A stretch of 64,000 nucleotides of DNA from Platynereis dumerilii (taxonomy: Eukaryota > Annelida > Polychaeta > Phyllodocida > Nereididae): assembly GCA_026936325.1 (NCBI GenBank), contig JAPTHN010000042.1:2046001-2110000 (forward strand). The letters are read 5' to 3'. The notes beneath the pieces were generated by a model. It had not been told where the DNA came from and made no database searches. It was given only the letters and a program-made list of their open reading frames with translations. The translations under genes and the position numbers were made by a program. Below are positions 23,705-35,849 of this stretch, piece after piece (within the stretch, counting starts at the first letter, position 1; each line of letters starts with the position of its first letter).

Positions 23705-24315
23705 CCTTTCGGGCCGTTTTCACCAACATGGTATTAAGAGTTAAGCCTGGTGTTAACTCCTTTAAACCTGGTATAACTAAGTCCATTTCACCAAGAGTGT
23801 GCTAAGCATGTAAACCTGTCAAGGTTCAGTGAATCATACACATTGTCACCAAACTCAAGGATCAGCCATCTCAAACTGATTTGGTGTCAAAAAGTGATTA
23901 GGCCAATGAAAACAGAACATATGTTTCTTATGAGATGGCATGACAAATCAGTTTTATAGGCCTTTGTCTATTATATTCGCATGTTTCTCTAATTTAACAG
24001 TCACCAAAGATTTTTTCAAGAAAGATATGTCACATAATGAGATATAAAGTTTGCAAACCAAGAACACACACTTACCTAAAAAATATATTTGTTGAAGTAA
24101 CTGTTACAAATATACTAGCCATACAGCATTAAGCACATGATTTAAAAGTATTTCTTGTATGAAACTATGTTTTTATAGCATTTGCCTACGATAGTCATGA
24201 CACCAAATAGTGGCAATTCTTCTGTGCTGAGTTGTACAGAACCTCTCACTTGTTGTTGGTCTTAGCACAGGGTACTTTCGAAGGGCAGGAAATTCGGACA
24301 TGGGTGCAATCTATG
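23705..24315. mobile_element. Possible MITE end, one terminus only
   Basis: It begins GGGCCGTTTTCACCAACATG, followed by inner repeats of TTAA.CCTGGT..TAACT. Such alternating gain-and-loss words are common at transposon ends, but no complementary right end was found before 24880. Low-confidence call. Confidence 0.25.
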
Positions 24316-24878
24316 CAGGGTCATTCCGTGTCAAATCATCAGATTTTCGAGAAATTTTCCACCACCCCGTCTGCGAATTTGCTGAAAAAATTACATGTTA
24401 TTTGATGTCTCAAAAGATGAACTTCCTGAAAATTTCAGCTCATTCGGTCACTTTTTCATGATTTGGCTGAGGTTTGAAAATTGCTTATTTTACCAGTTTT
24501 TCAGGCATCGTTTTGACCACAACTACATTGTTTGCTCAATAAATCACTTAATACTCGACCGTGAGCTTTGAAATTCGGGATCTACACTAACTGGACCATG
24601 GAAAAGGAACTTTGATAGACATTTATTGTTTTGCTACACTGTATAACGATCACAAAGCTATGGCCTTGTTAAATCCCCCCCTCAAAAATCAATGTTCACC
24701 ACAAAAAAATTCAAATCTCCTATAGGTATTCCGGGTATAGATATAAAATTCCTAGGACATATTCTACATATGTTTGGTCAAATAATAGTTGAAAATTGGA
24801 GATGTGTTCAGCCTCGTTTTTTTAATATAAATTTTTGAAAAATATTGTATATTTTTCAGTATGTATAAAACAAAACTA
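24316..24878. mobile_element. Relative of the 9443-9892 palindromic MITE, right end missing
   Basis: From AGGGTCATTCCGTGTCAAAT on, it aligns with the complement of 9443-9892 for about 330 bp (GAAAAATT.CATGTTATTTGATGT and CATTTATTGTTTT match). It then runs into unshared sequence. The expected closing inverted end is absent, and the sequence stops at 24878-24880 against minisatellite DNA of unit C. I infer that the duplication junction removed its right part. Confidence 0.6.
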
Positions 24879-25735
24879 GCTCTACCCATCTCCAGCTTCT
24901 TCTAACCACCCCCTCCTCCTCTCTACCCATCTCCAGCTTCTTCTAACCACCTCCTCCTCCTCTCTACCCATCTCCAGCTTCTTCTAACCACCTCCTCCTC
25001 CTCTCTGCTCATCACCAGCTTCTAACCACCTCCTCCTCCAGCTTCTAATAACCAACTCCTCCTCCTCTCTACCCATCTCCAGCTTCTTCTAACCACCACC
25101 TCCTCCTCTCTACCCATCTCGAGCTTCTTCTTACCACCCCCCTCCTCCTCTCTACCCATCTCAAGCTTCTTCTAACCACCCCCTCCTCTCTACCCATCTC
25201 CAGCTTCTTCTAACCACCCCTTCCTCCTCTCTACCCGTCTCCAGCTTCTTCTAACCACCCCCTCCTCCTCCCTACCCATCTCCAGCTTCTTCTAACCACC
25301 TCCTCCTCCTCTCTACCCATCACCAGCTTCTTCCAACCACCTCCTCCTCCTCCATCTCCTCCTCTCCACCCATCTCCAGCTTCTTCTGACCACTTCCTCC
25401 TCCTCTCTACTCATCTCCAGCTTCTTCTAACCACCTCCTCCTCCTCTCTACCCATCTCCAGCTTCTTCTGACCACTTCCTCCTCCTCTCTACTCATCTCC
25501 AGCTTCTTCTAACCAACTACCCATCTCCAGCTTCTTCTGACCAACTCCTCCTCCTCTCTACCCATCTCCAGCTTCTTCTAACCAACTCCTCCTCCTCCCT
25601 ACCCATCTCCTGTTTCTTCTAACCACCTCCTCCCCCTCTCTTCCCATCTCCAGCTTCTTCTAACCACCTCCTCCTCCTCTCTACCCATCTCCAGCTTCTT
25701 CTCACCACCTCCTCCTCCTCCTCCTCCTTGTCTTA
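24879..25735. repeat. 39-bp minisatellite, about 22 units (unit C)
   Basis: Same unit as 10135-11470. From its fifth unit on, the order of irregular units (GCTCATCACCAGCTTCTAAC, then a shortened AGCTTCTAATAACCAACTCC) matches the unit B tract from about 10628 on. The copy therefore begins part-way through the B tract. Additional units near 25470-25540 are private to C. Confidence 0.95.
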
Positions 25736-28244
25736 CTCTGCTTTTCTTTCCTGATTTCACCGCCTGAGTCTGTCATCTAATCAATATCACACCCTTCTTT
25801 ACACTATCATGCTTAATAACACTCAGCCTTAATTAAAGGCATGTTTCCACACTTTATACTACAATATCATGTCATGTTACATCTATGAGGTGCTTAAACA
25901 GCCACTTCTTAGGGAAAATGTCAATTAATATCCTTAAGCATAAGAGCGCTCTATCATTAATGTCACATCAAAAATATTGAGAAGATGTGTGAGAAAATGT
26001 GGATGGCAAAGCAATTGCGTCATAAAACATTTATGGAAAAATTGCATTGCACAAGGCAGGTTATATATAAAAACCTATTTGAAGCTTAAGATAAAGCTTT
26101 AAAGTTTAAAATGTCGAAACAGTGTAAAGGTAATAACTCTACTTGATGTTCAGACTACAACCCATGTAATGATTAAAGAGAAAGGTTTCTAATTAGCTGA
26201 AACTTGGCTCTCCTCATATTTCTAATGTTTCAAATTTAAAATATTATCATCAAAAATGGCTTTGATCTCAGGTTCTTTTATTGAAGCGGAAAACAGACAC
26301 TACAGTTTGCAGTTACTAATTACAAATAATAGTCAAAGCCATGGGTAAATAGTAAATGAGGAAGTTGACTGTGTATGAATTATATATCCGCAGGAAATTG
26401 TCTCATTCATTTTCACGTGTTAGAGTGATCTGCTTGTCCTGACCTTCACTTATTTCTTTTTTGGAAGAAGCAGATAGAAAATTGAGTTGTTTTGTTGTAT
26501 TATAAAGGTTTCCTTAATAAACCTAATGCAAATCAGCAAAAAAAGACCAATAATAAAAATGAAATGTTACTTTGGTTATTTTAATATCATTATTTCCTGT
26601 AAATGATACATTTTCTTTTAAAATTTCCAATGGCATTTACAGGAGACGAATGACAATTATTTACCTTCAGTTGTTAGTGGACATCAATGGCTTCATAAAA
26701 TTGTCATAAGGCACCTTGTGACCTCCCTAATGAGTGGTTTGACACTTTTTTAATTTACTTTTTCCAGTAGCATTGCAAGTAGAGGATATTACCTCATTAA
26801 CTTCTTATGTGTCATACAGAATAACATTGTAGAATACGTATGTGACCTCACAAGGAACATTCCAGTGCTTTTCTGTAAGCACTTGAGTTTCGTTTACCGT
26901 AACAATTAAGAAAAAGAATGAGGGCCTTACTTTGATCAAAACATGATTTTTGGAGGTTTAATTATGCTCATAGTGCCTGCTACAATCATACCTGTTAAGA
27001 AGATTCATCAATACTTCAAATTAGACAAAATTCAAAAAATAAAATACAGCTTCTAAAAAAGGTCTAATAAAATTTTGTCGTAAAAAAAACGTAATCTCAA
27101 AAAATACCCAAAACTGGGCTCTGCCACTATAAACTTCTTGTAACCAATTTAGTTGGGCAAACGAAGTTTGATTTTCATTGCATTATCTGGAGAACGTTTT
27201 AAGATTAACGATTAAGTTTTTTTTACGGGGCAACGTATGTTTTGACATGTCCTGTTCTGACAGGACCATCATTAGTAAGCTATTTTATTTTGTCGTTTTG
27301 ACACATGATATAGACAATCAAAACTAGTATATTTGTGTGTGATATAAACTTTCTGCCTTTAAAATTAGTGCCACAATTGTCACATAAAATCTACTATTCC
27401 TTGAAAGGTGAGAAAATCACAACAAAATGTGGATATCGATATGTAAGAAAGTTAGGGAGAGCCTCAAGGAAACAATGTGGTGAAAAAACCATTATCATCC
27501 AAAATATGAAGCGTTAAACAACAAGGTATGATTTTTTTTTGTCACTCCATATCAGCGATTTTTGCCAGTTTGTTTTCATAATTTGGTGAATTGTACCGAG
27601 GCCTAGAAGATATATATACACACCACAAAAGTGCTACCATTATTGAAGCCAACTATTTTCCGCGTCAGATTCAGATACAGCAAATTTTGTCGAGATATCT
27701 GCATTTTTGGCGACACAGGATTTTTTTTACACGGATGACACATAAATGTAACTCAGTGCTTGAACTGTGTCTTAAAGTGTAATACCAAACTATGCCTTCT
27801 TCTCCAATTGTCGACACAATGTCTTTGAGGCCGGGGTCAATCTAAAAGGAGAGGAAAATAGAAATATTCTCTGCACGGTCTTCATTCAAAACCATTGTGA
27901 AACTGGATCTTCGCAAATGAACAATATGACCTTTCCAACAAATGGCATTTTAACTGTATCTTGATCACCAGAGCTAGGGCAAGCGACCTCAAAGCATTTT
28001 CACTCTGCTTCGTACGAGCTCCTGTTTTCTTTCTTCAGCATTAGGTAAGACGAAAGTAATGCAATAGGCTCATGCAAACAAATTTACCTTGATAGATAGT
28101 TAACTTAATTTAGTCAGCACTGAGCAATCCATTACCTACAGATAAGGAAGGGCTAGACACAAGTGTATGGAACTAAAATTACTCATAGATGCAATAATAA
28201 TAGTGCATTCATTGGATATATAAGAACTCACTACTGTGCACCCA
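25736..28244. repeat. Unit C, left flank (recent copy of 11471-14004)
   Basis: The offset from unit B is 14250 bases with almost no indels. Differences are isolated transitions (for example near 26213, 26489, 27013 and 27518) plus a short deletion near 28098. Reading frames at 27335-27517 and 27591-27782 are the same as in B only because the copy is recent. No gene is called. Confidence 0.9.
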
Positions 28245-28271
28245 CACTGAAAAATTTGAAATTTTGAGTTA

Positions 28272-29202
28272 CCGTAATATGGGGTGAATTGGGACACTGG
28301 GGTGAATCGGGACAGATCAGGGAACCATTGTATTTGCTGAAGAAACACATATTTCTACTTGCCTGAGGAAATTAATTTTTGGCATAGTTAAAGTACACAT
28401 ATTGGTGCATATTGTGACAGAATTTTGTATTGCTTACTGCAGGCAGTGAGGAGCTGCAGGACCTTAAACTTTGCACTGCAGAAATGGCCTTTTACAAGTT
28501 GGTCAAAACTTTCCTTGCACTATATAAAGCATAAATATCAGAGCCACCAAACTTGCAGCAAACTTTAAAATCAGTCTAATATGGTTATAGGGAAACCGTA
28601 GTTATAGACTGGATATAGGATTGTGTACGTTTGGTCCTGGGTGCAGATCCAGGTCAATGGCGAATTTTCAGGATTAACCAAAATTACCATACTAATTTTC
28701 ATTTGAGTGTACTGGCGTGGCTTTTTGATGAATAATATTGAACTTATCATCACTTGCAGCGCATTTAGTCCAGAATTGTCTATTAATAGAAAAAATAGAA
28801 GAATACTGCTGTTTTTAACATTTTTCTGTCATTTAACACATTTTTTAAAATTGCTCATTATCAATGAAATTTATTTCAAATTTTCCTCAAATTTTTTTTC
28901 TGGCATGTTGAACATGTTTTCTAATATTCATTCACAAGTGGCAATCACTCAAAGTATGTAGGGAGTATTAATAGTGGAAATAATGGAGTGTCCCGATTCA
29001 CCCCAAAGTATGGGGTGAATTTGGACAATGGTTTTCTGGTCCTTGAGCAATGGGGATTCAAGATATCATTTCAAGCTTGTAGGGGTACATAGACCTTGTG
29101 CCCAGACGCAATTTGACATCAAATTTTGATTTCTAGATTGATTTTTGTCCATGCTCTGGCAGAAAAACGGCCAATTCTGTCCCGATTCACCCCATATTAC
29201 GG
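28272..29202 (-). mobile_element. Extra TA-flanked Tc1/mariner-like element, present only in unit C
   Basis: The ends CCGTAATATGGGGTGAATTG and CATATTACGG lie next to TA (28270-28271, 29203-29204). The interior aligns with the complement of 29205-30134; for example GTGAGGAGCTGCAG.ACCTTA at 28446 is the reverse of 29945-29965. The two elements are therefore same-family copies in opposite orientation. Unit B has no such element, so it probably entered C after the duplication, using the TA at the edge of the older element. Confidence 0.88.
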
Positions 29203-29204
29203 TA

Positions 29205-30134
29205 CCGTGATATGGGGTGAATCGGGACAGAATTTTCCGTTTTTCTGTGATAAAATGGACAAAAATCAACTTAGAAATCGAAATATGGTGTCAAATTGTG
29301 TCCGAGCAGAAGGTCTAACGTTCTGTAGGAGCTTGAAATGATATCTTAAATTGCCGAGGCTCAGGGCCCAAAAAACCACTGTTCCAATTCACCCCACAAT
29401 TTGGGGTGAATCGGGACACACCATTATTTCCACAATCAATGCTTCCTAGCTTCTTCAAGTGATTGCTTCTGATGACTTAACAATAGAAAACATCTTCGAT
29501 GTGAAAAATATTTATTTTGGGATAAATCTGAAATCAATTTCATTGATAATATTGAGATTTTAAAAAATCTGATAAATGACAGAAAAGTATTAAAAACTAT
29601 AATTATCAGCTAATTTTGCAAATGATTACTATATCTGGACTAAATCCACAATAAATGATGTTAAGTTCAATAATATTTATCAAAAAGCCATGTCAGTTCA
29701 AACAAATGAAAATTGGTAGAGTTTATTTTGAGTATTCCCGAATCTTTGCCATGGACCTGGATCTTTACCCATGACCAAACATACATAATCCCACATCTAG
29801 TCTACTATTCTGGTTCCCTGATACCATTTTAAATTGAAAAAAAATCGTGCAAGTTTGATAGCTGTGGTGTGAATATTTCTTGAGGAATGAGCAAAGTTTT
29901 GACCAGTATGTAAAAATTCAAATTATGCAGGGCCAAGTTTAAGGTGCTGCAGCTCCTCACTGTTTGCAGTTAGAAGCATGAAATTCCATCACAATATGCG
30001 CTAGTATGTATACTATACATGTGCCAAAAATAAATTCCCTAGGTTAAGTGGAAGTAGTTGATCTTTGAAGAAATAATACACATCCCTGTCTTGTCCCGAT
30101 TCACCCCTGTGTCCCTATTCACCCCATATTACGG
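29205..30134 (+). mobile_element. TA-flanked Tc1/mariner-like element (ortholog of 14032-14961)
   Basis: It matches the unit B element almost base for base, including the internal GGGGTGAATCGGGACA repeats. Its first bases read CCGTGATATGGGG instead of CCGTAATATGGGG. It shares one TA with the neighbouring inverted element. Confidence 0.9.
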
Positions 30135-30282
30135 TAGCTCAAATGATTGAGTGAGATGGTTGCACAATTTGTTTGAGCCATGATAGCTTGCCGTTTTGAG
30201 TTATGATAATCTTAGCTCAAAGGAATTGTGCAACCATCTCACTCAATCAATTGAGCTAACTCAAAATTCAAAATTTACAGTG

Positions 30283-30609
30283 CATAGTTAAATAAAGGGG
30301 AGGGAGTCTGTACAGCAGCAGGAAGGACTATGTGCAGTCCCTATATCAAACTCAAAAGGGCAGAGTCAGCTGTTGAATTATTCAGACGGAATTCCAATTT
30401 TGCAGACATATATCTCATGAGGGCATATCACTCTTACAATAGTTGTACCAGCATAAAAGCTGAAGTGCTTAAAATCTGTGCATGTTAAAGTATGGCATGA
30501 AAAATGTACAAGATAATTGGAAAACCAGTGTTGAGGTAATGTTTTTATGACTGGAACAAAACTCATAGACAGTAACAACTGTCAAAAATGATCTGCTTCT
30601 AAAGTATCA
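30283..30609. repeat. Unit C, block gamma and flank
   Basis: Block gamma at about 30344-30430 is identical by eye to that of unit B. Single changes follow near 30525-30540. Confidence 0.75.
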
Positions 30610-31168
30610 ATATCTTGACTAAACAAAATCGACAGGCAGCAAGGCGGCCAATTGAGTAAAACAGCGACAGGCAGCAAGGCGGCCAGTCGCGATTATATTT
30701 TGATACATTTTTATAGTTTTTTACCAATCTCAAATTTTAAAAATCAGTAGTACAGCTAGAAATTATAGGCTGGCAGCAAGGCGGCTAGTCCTGTACTGAA
30801 CAAGTTTATGTACAAATTACTTAGAATTGATTCTTAAGCAGAACAATCACACTTACATCTATATAAACCTTTGCGACAGGCAGCAAGGCGGCCAGTCGAC
30901 CAATATTAATCGAGTAATTAAACGTAAACCTTTCTAAGTACAAAAATGACAGGCAGACAGCGGCCACTCCATCAAAACTAAAAACTTTTTCTAGTTGTAT
31001 ATATGTATATATACATTGTTTTTATCCTCCCTACGGGCGTCACCAGCACTGTACATAGCTGCACCTTTCATCACCACGGGAATAAAGAATAAAACACCCG
31101 AGCTGGACAAAGAGGACCGTCAGGACCTGCGTCCATGAATCTACTTATTATTATTACTTATTATTACT
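30610..31168 (+). mobile_element. Five-hairpin insertion with TTA-rich tail (unit C)
   Basis: Orthologous to 15470-16030. The first hairpin starts at 30631. The fifth (about 30949-30970) has changed to GACAGGCAGACAGCGGCCAC, losing a base and one arm pairing. The poly(A)-signal-like AATAAAGAATAAAA and the TTATTATTACTT tail are kept. Confidence 0.55.
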
Positions 31169-31773
31169 AAAGAGTTCTTGTTTTGACAAGTGTATGAAAT
31201 ACGACCTAAATTATGAAGTTGGCAAACTTCTTTTCATTTGCAGGATATCACTCGCTCTATAGTAATATTTTCGTTTTAGCTAAACATTTTAAAGGGGTAA
31301 TTTCAAAAAAATAGGACCGCTTTTCTAAATTCAAACTTGAATTGAATTTTTTTCTAATACGGCTGTTTGGATGTCCTTTACATGAAAACATTCACAGACT
31401 TTGAGGTTGCAATTTCAAGGATGATTCTGCTCTTTGATTTTAGCATGCTTCGAGGGTTCGTTCAGAGTGCTTGGGGCGCATGCAACGGCTTTCGTAGTAT
31501 TTCAGTGAGAAATCAAATGTAAAGGTCTGCTTTGCAATCCAGTGTAAAAACTGAATGACACTAGCACATGCATGTATCCATGCATGCCACTTTGTTTGAA
31601 CTGTTTTGTGCCGCAGTCGTGGGTAAAGCTATACCCCCTACATTTAAGTTCTTGCTGAAACACTCAGAAACTCTTTTTTTATCCAAACTTCAATTGCGCA
31701 GCAAATGAACAGAAAAAACCCATGATAGTCTTTCTGCAAAAGAACATGCATGTTGATATAAAGCCTTATTCTA
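31169..31773. repeat. Unit C, block delta and flank
   Basis: It is near-identical to 16031-16635. Block delta is at 31397-31498. Confidence 0.75.
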
Positions 31774-31965
31774 CACTCTAAAAAATGTCGGGACAAAATT
31801 GGTTTTTTTTTATTCAAAATGGTTTTTTGAAAAACCAAATTTCAATGAAAAAAACCAACATGGATTTTTTAAAAAATCCCTGTTGGTTTTTTGCATTGAA
31901 ATTTGGTTTTTCAAAAAACCATTTTGAATCTAAAAAACCAATTTTGTCTGAAATTTTTTAGAGTG
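31774..31965. mobile_element. TA-flanked palindromic MITE (unit C)
   Basis: Orthologous to 16636-16826, with TA at 31772-31773 and 31966-31967. A few changes fall in the arms and at the hairpin tip. Confidence 0.9.
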
Positions 31966-32234
31966 TATGGCTCTTAAATGTCTTTATAAGGCTCTGTCAC
32001 ACTTTATTAAAAGGAAATGCATTGATGTCATTTTCGTCAAAGGAAATGCTTTAGAAATGAAGTGGCTACATGTCAAGTTGCCTGATGACATTTACAGAAT
32101 AACTTAGTGTCAATTTCTTCTTTCCTGATCATTCTTTGCCATGGATTCAGAGTTCTCTCTTATGGAAATGATCAAGATGGTTCACTGGGTTTCCCAAACA
32201 AAACCCATTTTAATGTTAACATTCCTGCACCTTA

Positions 32235-32482
32235 CACTCAAAATCTTTTTGACAAATTAAGTTAGTCAAACACCAAAAATTAGTCAAATGTCTGATTTAG
32301 TTAGTCAAGTTACAGATGTAGTAAGACTTTTGACTAATTTATTTAGTCATTATCATTTAGTTGACCAATAAAGTCAGTCATTTCACTAATTTAGTTGGTC
32401 TTTTGACTTAGTAAGTTATTAGTCATTTCACTCAGTCAATTAGTCATAATGACTAATTTAGTTGGTATATATATTTTAGCTG
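32235..32482. mobile_element. TA-flanked TTAGTCA-rich element (unit C)
   Basis: Orthologous to 17096-17343. Several TTAGTCA copies differ by one base between B and C, as expected for a short internal repeat. Confidence 0.6.
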
Positions 32483-33305
32483 TAGTGATTCACATAACAC
32501 CCATTCTTTTCTCAGCTTTATTTAGCAAAATTCAAAATTTCAGAACAGTGTGGCATTCTTTATATCAATGAGCATTTTTCAATTGTTCGAAAAACAATTT
32601 GATTATTCCATTTCCTTTGGTCAACACATTGCCTGAGTTACTCAGACCTCATGAAAGCAGACATAGCACACACAATTGCCGAGAATTGCCCTTTCTTGCT
32701 CTTTTCTCTACTGGTCAAGGGAACCATTGACACCTTGCAGGCTCATTTCCTATTTTATTCATGAGGTCTGCATGTTGGACTTTCCCCAGGCGCAGTATGC
32801 TGTACGCCATTAATGTCAAAAAGAACTTTGGAATCCCTAAAGACCTGTAGGTCACGCCGACTATTGTGAAACTGAATCAGCCAAGGTAATTGCTTTTGCC
32901 AACTAAGTCTTGTACAGTTTTGCACACCTCCAAGTCCCAATGAATGTATGTTCTGTTGCTTGCTGCATAACACTGTGTACCGTTTGCACTATGCAAAGCG
33001 ACCTAATTAATCATAAAATCTTAAATTTCGGACAAGAAATCAATTCAATTACAACAAAACATAGCCAGTATGCTGTAATTACATATTAGATATCTTGATG
33101 TGGAATTACAAGTATCAAATATTAAGCAGTCAAAAGATTTGGAGATTCAAGTAAAAAAAGCAACACACTTTACTAAAACTGTCTAATCTCCCAGAAAACT
33201 TAACTGGTTGATTCCAAATTTTGCATGTGTATAACTGGTACTATTAGACAGCATACTGGCTATATATAGTAAAGTTTGTTGTTTGCTCTTTACATGAGAA
33301 CTAGA
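32483..33305. repeat. Unit C, block zeta and truncated right flank
   Basis: The arms are CAGACCTCATGAA at 32643-32655 and TTCATGAGGTCTG at 32758-32770. Near-identity to B lasts to about 32990, then drops to a visibly lower level up to 33305, where homology ends at ATGAGAACTAG. The rest of the unit right flank (18175-18730 in B) is missing here. Confidence 0.7.
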
Positions 33306-33360
33306 AATGACAAAGGAGTCATTCTGTAGATGACATCTATTAGATATGCAGATTGGAGAA

Positions 33361-33549
33361 CAATCTAAAAAATTTCAGACAAAATTGTTTTTTTTAGATT
33401 CGAAATGGTTTTTAAAAAACCAAATTTCAATACAAAAAACCAACATGGATTTTTTTAAAAATCCATGTTGGTTTTGCATTGAAATTTGGTTTTTCAAAAA
33501 ACCATTTCGAATCTAAAAAACCAATTTTGACCCGACATTTTTTAGAGTG
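33361..33549. mobile_element. Palindromic MITE of the CACTCTAAAAAAT family
   Basis: It has the same long hairpin as 16636-16826 in the opposite polarity, with the right end TTTTTTAGAGTG next to TA at 33550-33551. The left end is altered to CAATCTAAAAAA. It sits between the end of unit C and the inverted fragment E. Confidence 0.88.
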
Positions 33550-33574
33550 TAGTAAAGTTCTGTCCAGTCTTTGA

Positions 33575-34882
33575 TGCTTATAATTCAGCCTGCACAGTAG
33601 GACTTTAGTGATTCTAAAGTCTTTTTTGACATTAATGAGCTTCAACATACTGTGTCCAGGGAAAGTCCAACATGCAGAGCCCATGAATAAAATAGGAAAT
33701 GAGCCTGGGGGTGGCGATGGTTCCCTTATAGAAAAATAACACATTATAAGAATGCAAGCTGATATTTTTTGTTCATGCAGAATGTTACAAGTACGAAGAA
33801 ATGTTCATATTGGGTGGTTAATGGATTGATGGATGATTGGGGCTTTCCATGCTATAATTATGCACAATGGTAGGCTGCTTCGGAAAGGAGAGGAAACGGC
33901 AATGAGGTGAAGGATGATTGAAACAGACATCCAACATAGGCTCAGGTGACCGGTAAGAGTTGGATTGAACATGTGAAGCAGCAATGTGCTCAGTTCTCTC
34001 CATGCTGAATATGGTAGCATTGGCTTTAGTGTATAATGCTACAGAACACCAGTGGTTGCATTAGGAAATTAGAGTTTGCTTTAGCCAAGGCTGTTGATCG
34101 TTCAAGAAACCGAATTAGTTTTGGTGTGACCCAAAACTCCACAAGCTCAATCACTTTATGGCGATTAGTGCCACAGAGTGTGTGTCAGGCCAGGACAATG
34201 CCATTACAGCTAAAGGATTAGCAAAAATGCTGAAAATTGTGAGTGAAAATGCCTCAAATTCATTTACTGATCTTTTTCCCTTGCCCCAGCACCACTAATG
34301 TGTTAACTCAGGTGACCAGAGCAATAAGTGGAGTGTTTTGGTTTTAACAGGGCGTTTTCTATAATGTAATTGGATGCAAAAAGCCAGGTTCAATTGTTTT
34401 TGGACAACATGACTAAGTCCTACTTTGAGAGGCTTCAAGGCTACTACAGAATGAACGAAAGAGCGTTCTTTCACAATTTGCAGTAGAGAATAGAATATTT
34501 GGTGAAAATTGTTCTGCAGTCACAATGACCTTTCCCTTCATAAATGCAGGTTTATTTTCACTGATATCACAAAAGTTTTTACAACTTTCCTTGACAGTAA
34601 ATTTCTGCTTTTTCACCCAAGAAGACCGTTGGGTCCTCAAATGTCTAATCTACAACATAATTATGAAGTACATGTATATCTAAGTTTAATCCTACTTAGG
34701 CAAACATATTGCATATGGCTGGCTTTCTTGATATTTCCATTATGTATCACAACATACACAATACAAATACAAAATGCACGTTTGCTCCCGATTAGTGAAA
34801 ATAGTATGCTCAGATAAGATATATATCTTGTTCTGGTAAATTGGAATCCCCTCTGAATAATTTAACAGCTGACTCTGCCTAT
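33575..34882 (-). repeat. Inverted, truncated unit fragment E
   Basis: On the minus strand, block gamma (34790-34882: GGCAGAGTCAGCTGTTAAAT and a diverged remainder) is followed downstream by zeta (33745-33575: CTCATTTCCTATTTTATTCA, GCATGTTGGACTTTCCC). Delta is not recognisable between them. The left zeta arm is lost and the right arm has changed to TTCATGGGCTCTG. A SINE lies inside at 33811-34010. Confidence 0.7.
33811..34010 (-). mobile_element. tRNA-derived SINE, second copy of the 4555-4770 family
   Basis: Shared words with the first copy include TGATTGAAAC, CATCCAACATAGGC and a GGCAATGAGG-type string. The box-B region (TTCAATCCAAC on minus) is more decayed than in the first copy. No target duplication was recognised. 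Confidence 0.5.
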
Positions 34883-35849
34883 CTAAAAATCATTCACTGC
34901 TGTATATATCCAGCTAGACTTTTGTCCACTACTGTATATATATCCAGCTCACATGTCTTTTTAGCCCTACATTATAGATGATAAGCAAGTCAGTGACAAA
35001 TGCTTGGCTTTGTGACAAAATTTATGCTTGTGCATCTTGTGTTTGTCATCAATGATTAATTTGTTGCTCTTTCTTTTTGCTGCTTCATTTTCTTTTTCGC
35101 CTTTTTATGCCCCTTCCTTCTCTTTTTATGCGTTATGCGTTTCTGCACTCATATTTTGACTGAGTAATGTACTACAGCAGGCGCTGTCATCTGTGTCATC
35201 TGGTGGAAGCAATCTCCAAACTTATGGGCCTTAACTGACTCTTAAGGTCTCCCTGTCATCCATTTATCCTTTTGACGATGCTGCAACCAATTAATCAACA
35301 CAATATGTCTCCCCATATCGATTTGCAATGATTAATTCAGCACACACAATAACTAAATATGAGAAATGAAGTCAGCATCCTGTAATGGCATCAGAATTAA
35401 TCTTGAATCCCAAAAAATACCAAGGAATGAGGTGAGAGTGGAAGATATGATAGGATATTAAATGGCTAAACTTTTACTTTACTTTACTTTACAATTATGA
35501 AATGTTAGCTTGGATTTTAAAGTACTAAGTCTGCAAACAAATTGAATATCAGCTACACCATGAATAGTGTTTTATTGTCTTTTGCGATTGGAATCCAATC
35601 AAATTGTGAATGGAAATGAAGTGAATCCAATTTTTCTTGGCAGATGATATGGACTCATTGTTTTATTATAATATTCCGACTTTGATCACATACGTAGAGT
35701 GAAACTTATGTCAAAGGGAGAATTTTATAACTTGACAGCTTGGTTGTGTCTGGAAATCCTTCATGGGCAGTAAACAGCGAGAAGCGAAACTGAGCTAATT
35801 CCACTTTCAACACCCAGATCTCTTTGCAGCCAAGTTTATATTTTATTTT
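34883..35849. other. Unique DNA; short (ACTTT)n run
   Basis: A CTTTA/ACTTT pentanucleotide run of four to five units lies at about 35468-35492. Two near-copies of CACT.CTGTATATAT.CCAGCT lie at 34890-34950. I see no gene. Confidence 0.5.

Larger units (their letters stand above)
28245..30282. mobile_element. Palindromic MITE holding two nested elements (unit C)
   Basis: It is orthologous to 14005-15143. Its arms start CACTGAAAAATTTGAAATTT and end TTTACAGTG. The right arm lacks about 38 bases of the loop region found in B (near 30210). Two TA-type elements fill its interior, so the host hairpin is now separated by about 1.9 kb. Confidence 0.75.

Noticed and set aside
13085-27782. Identical short frames at 13085-13267/27335-27517 and 13341-13532/27591-27782
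   Set aside because: They are identical only because unit C is a recent copy of unit B. There is no domain and no partner exon.
32300-33000. Two near-identical units considered as an assembly error
   Set aside because: Unit C has private differences, including an extra 0.93-kb element and a lower-identity right flank, which favour a real second copy; a haplotype artefact still cannot be fully excluded.
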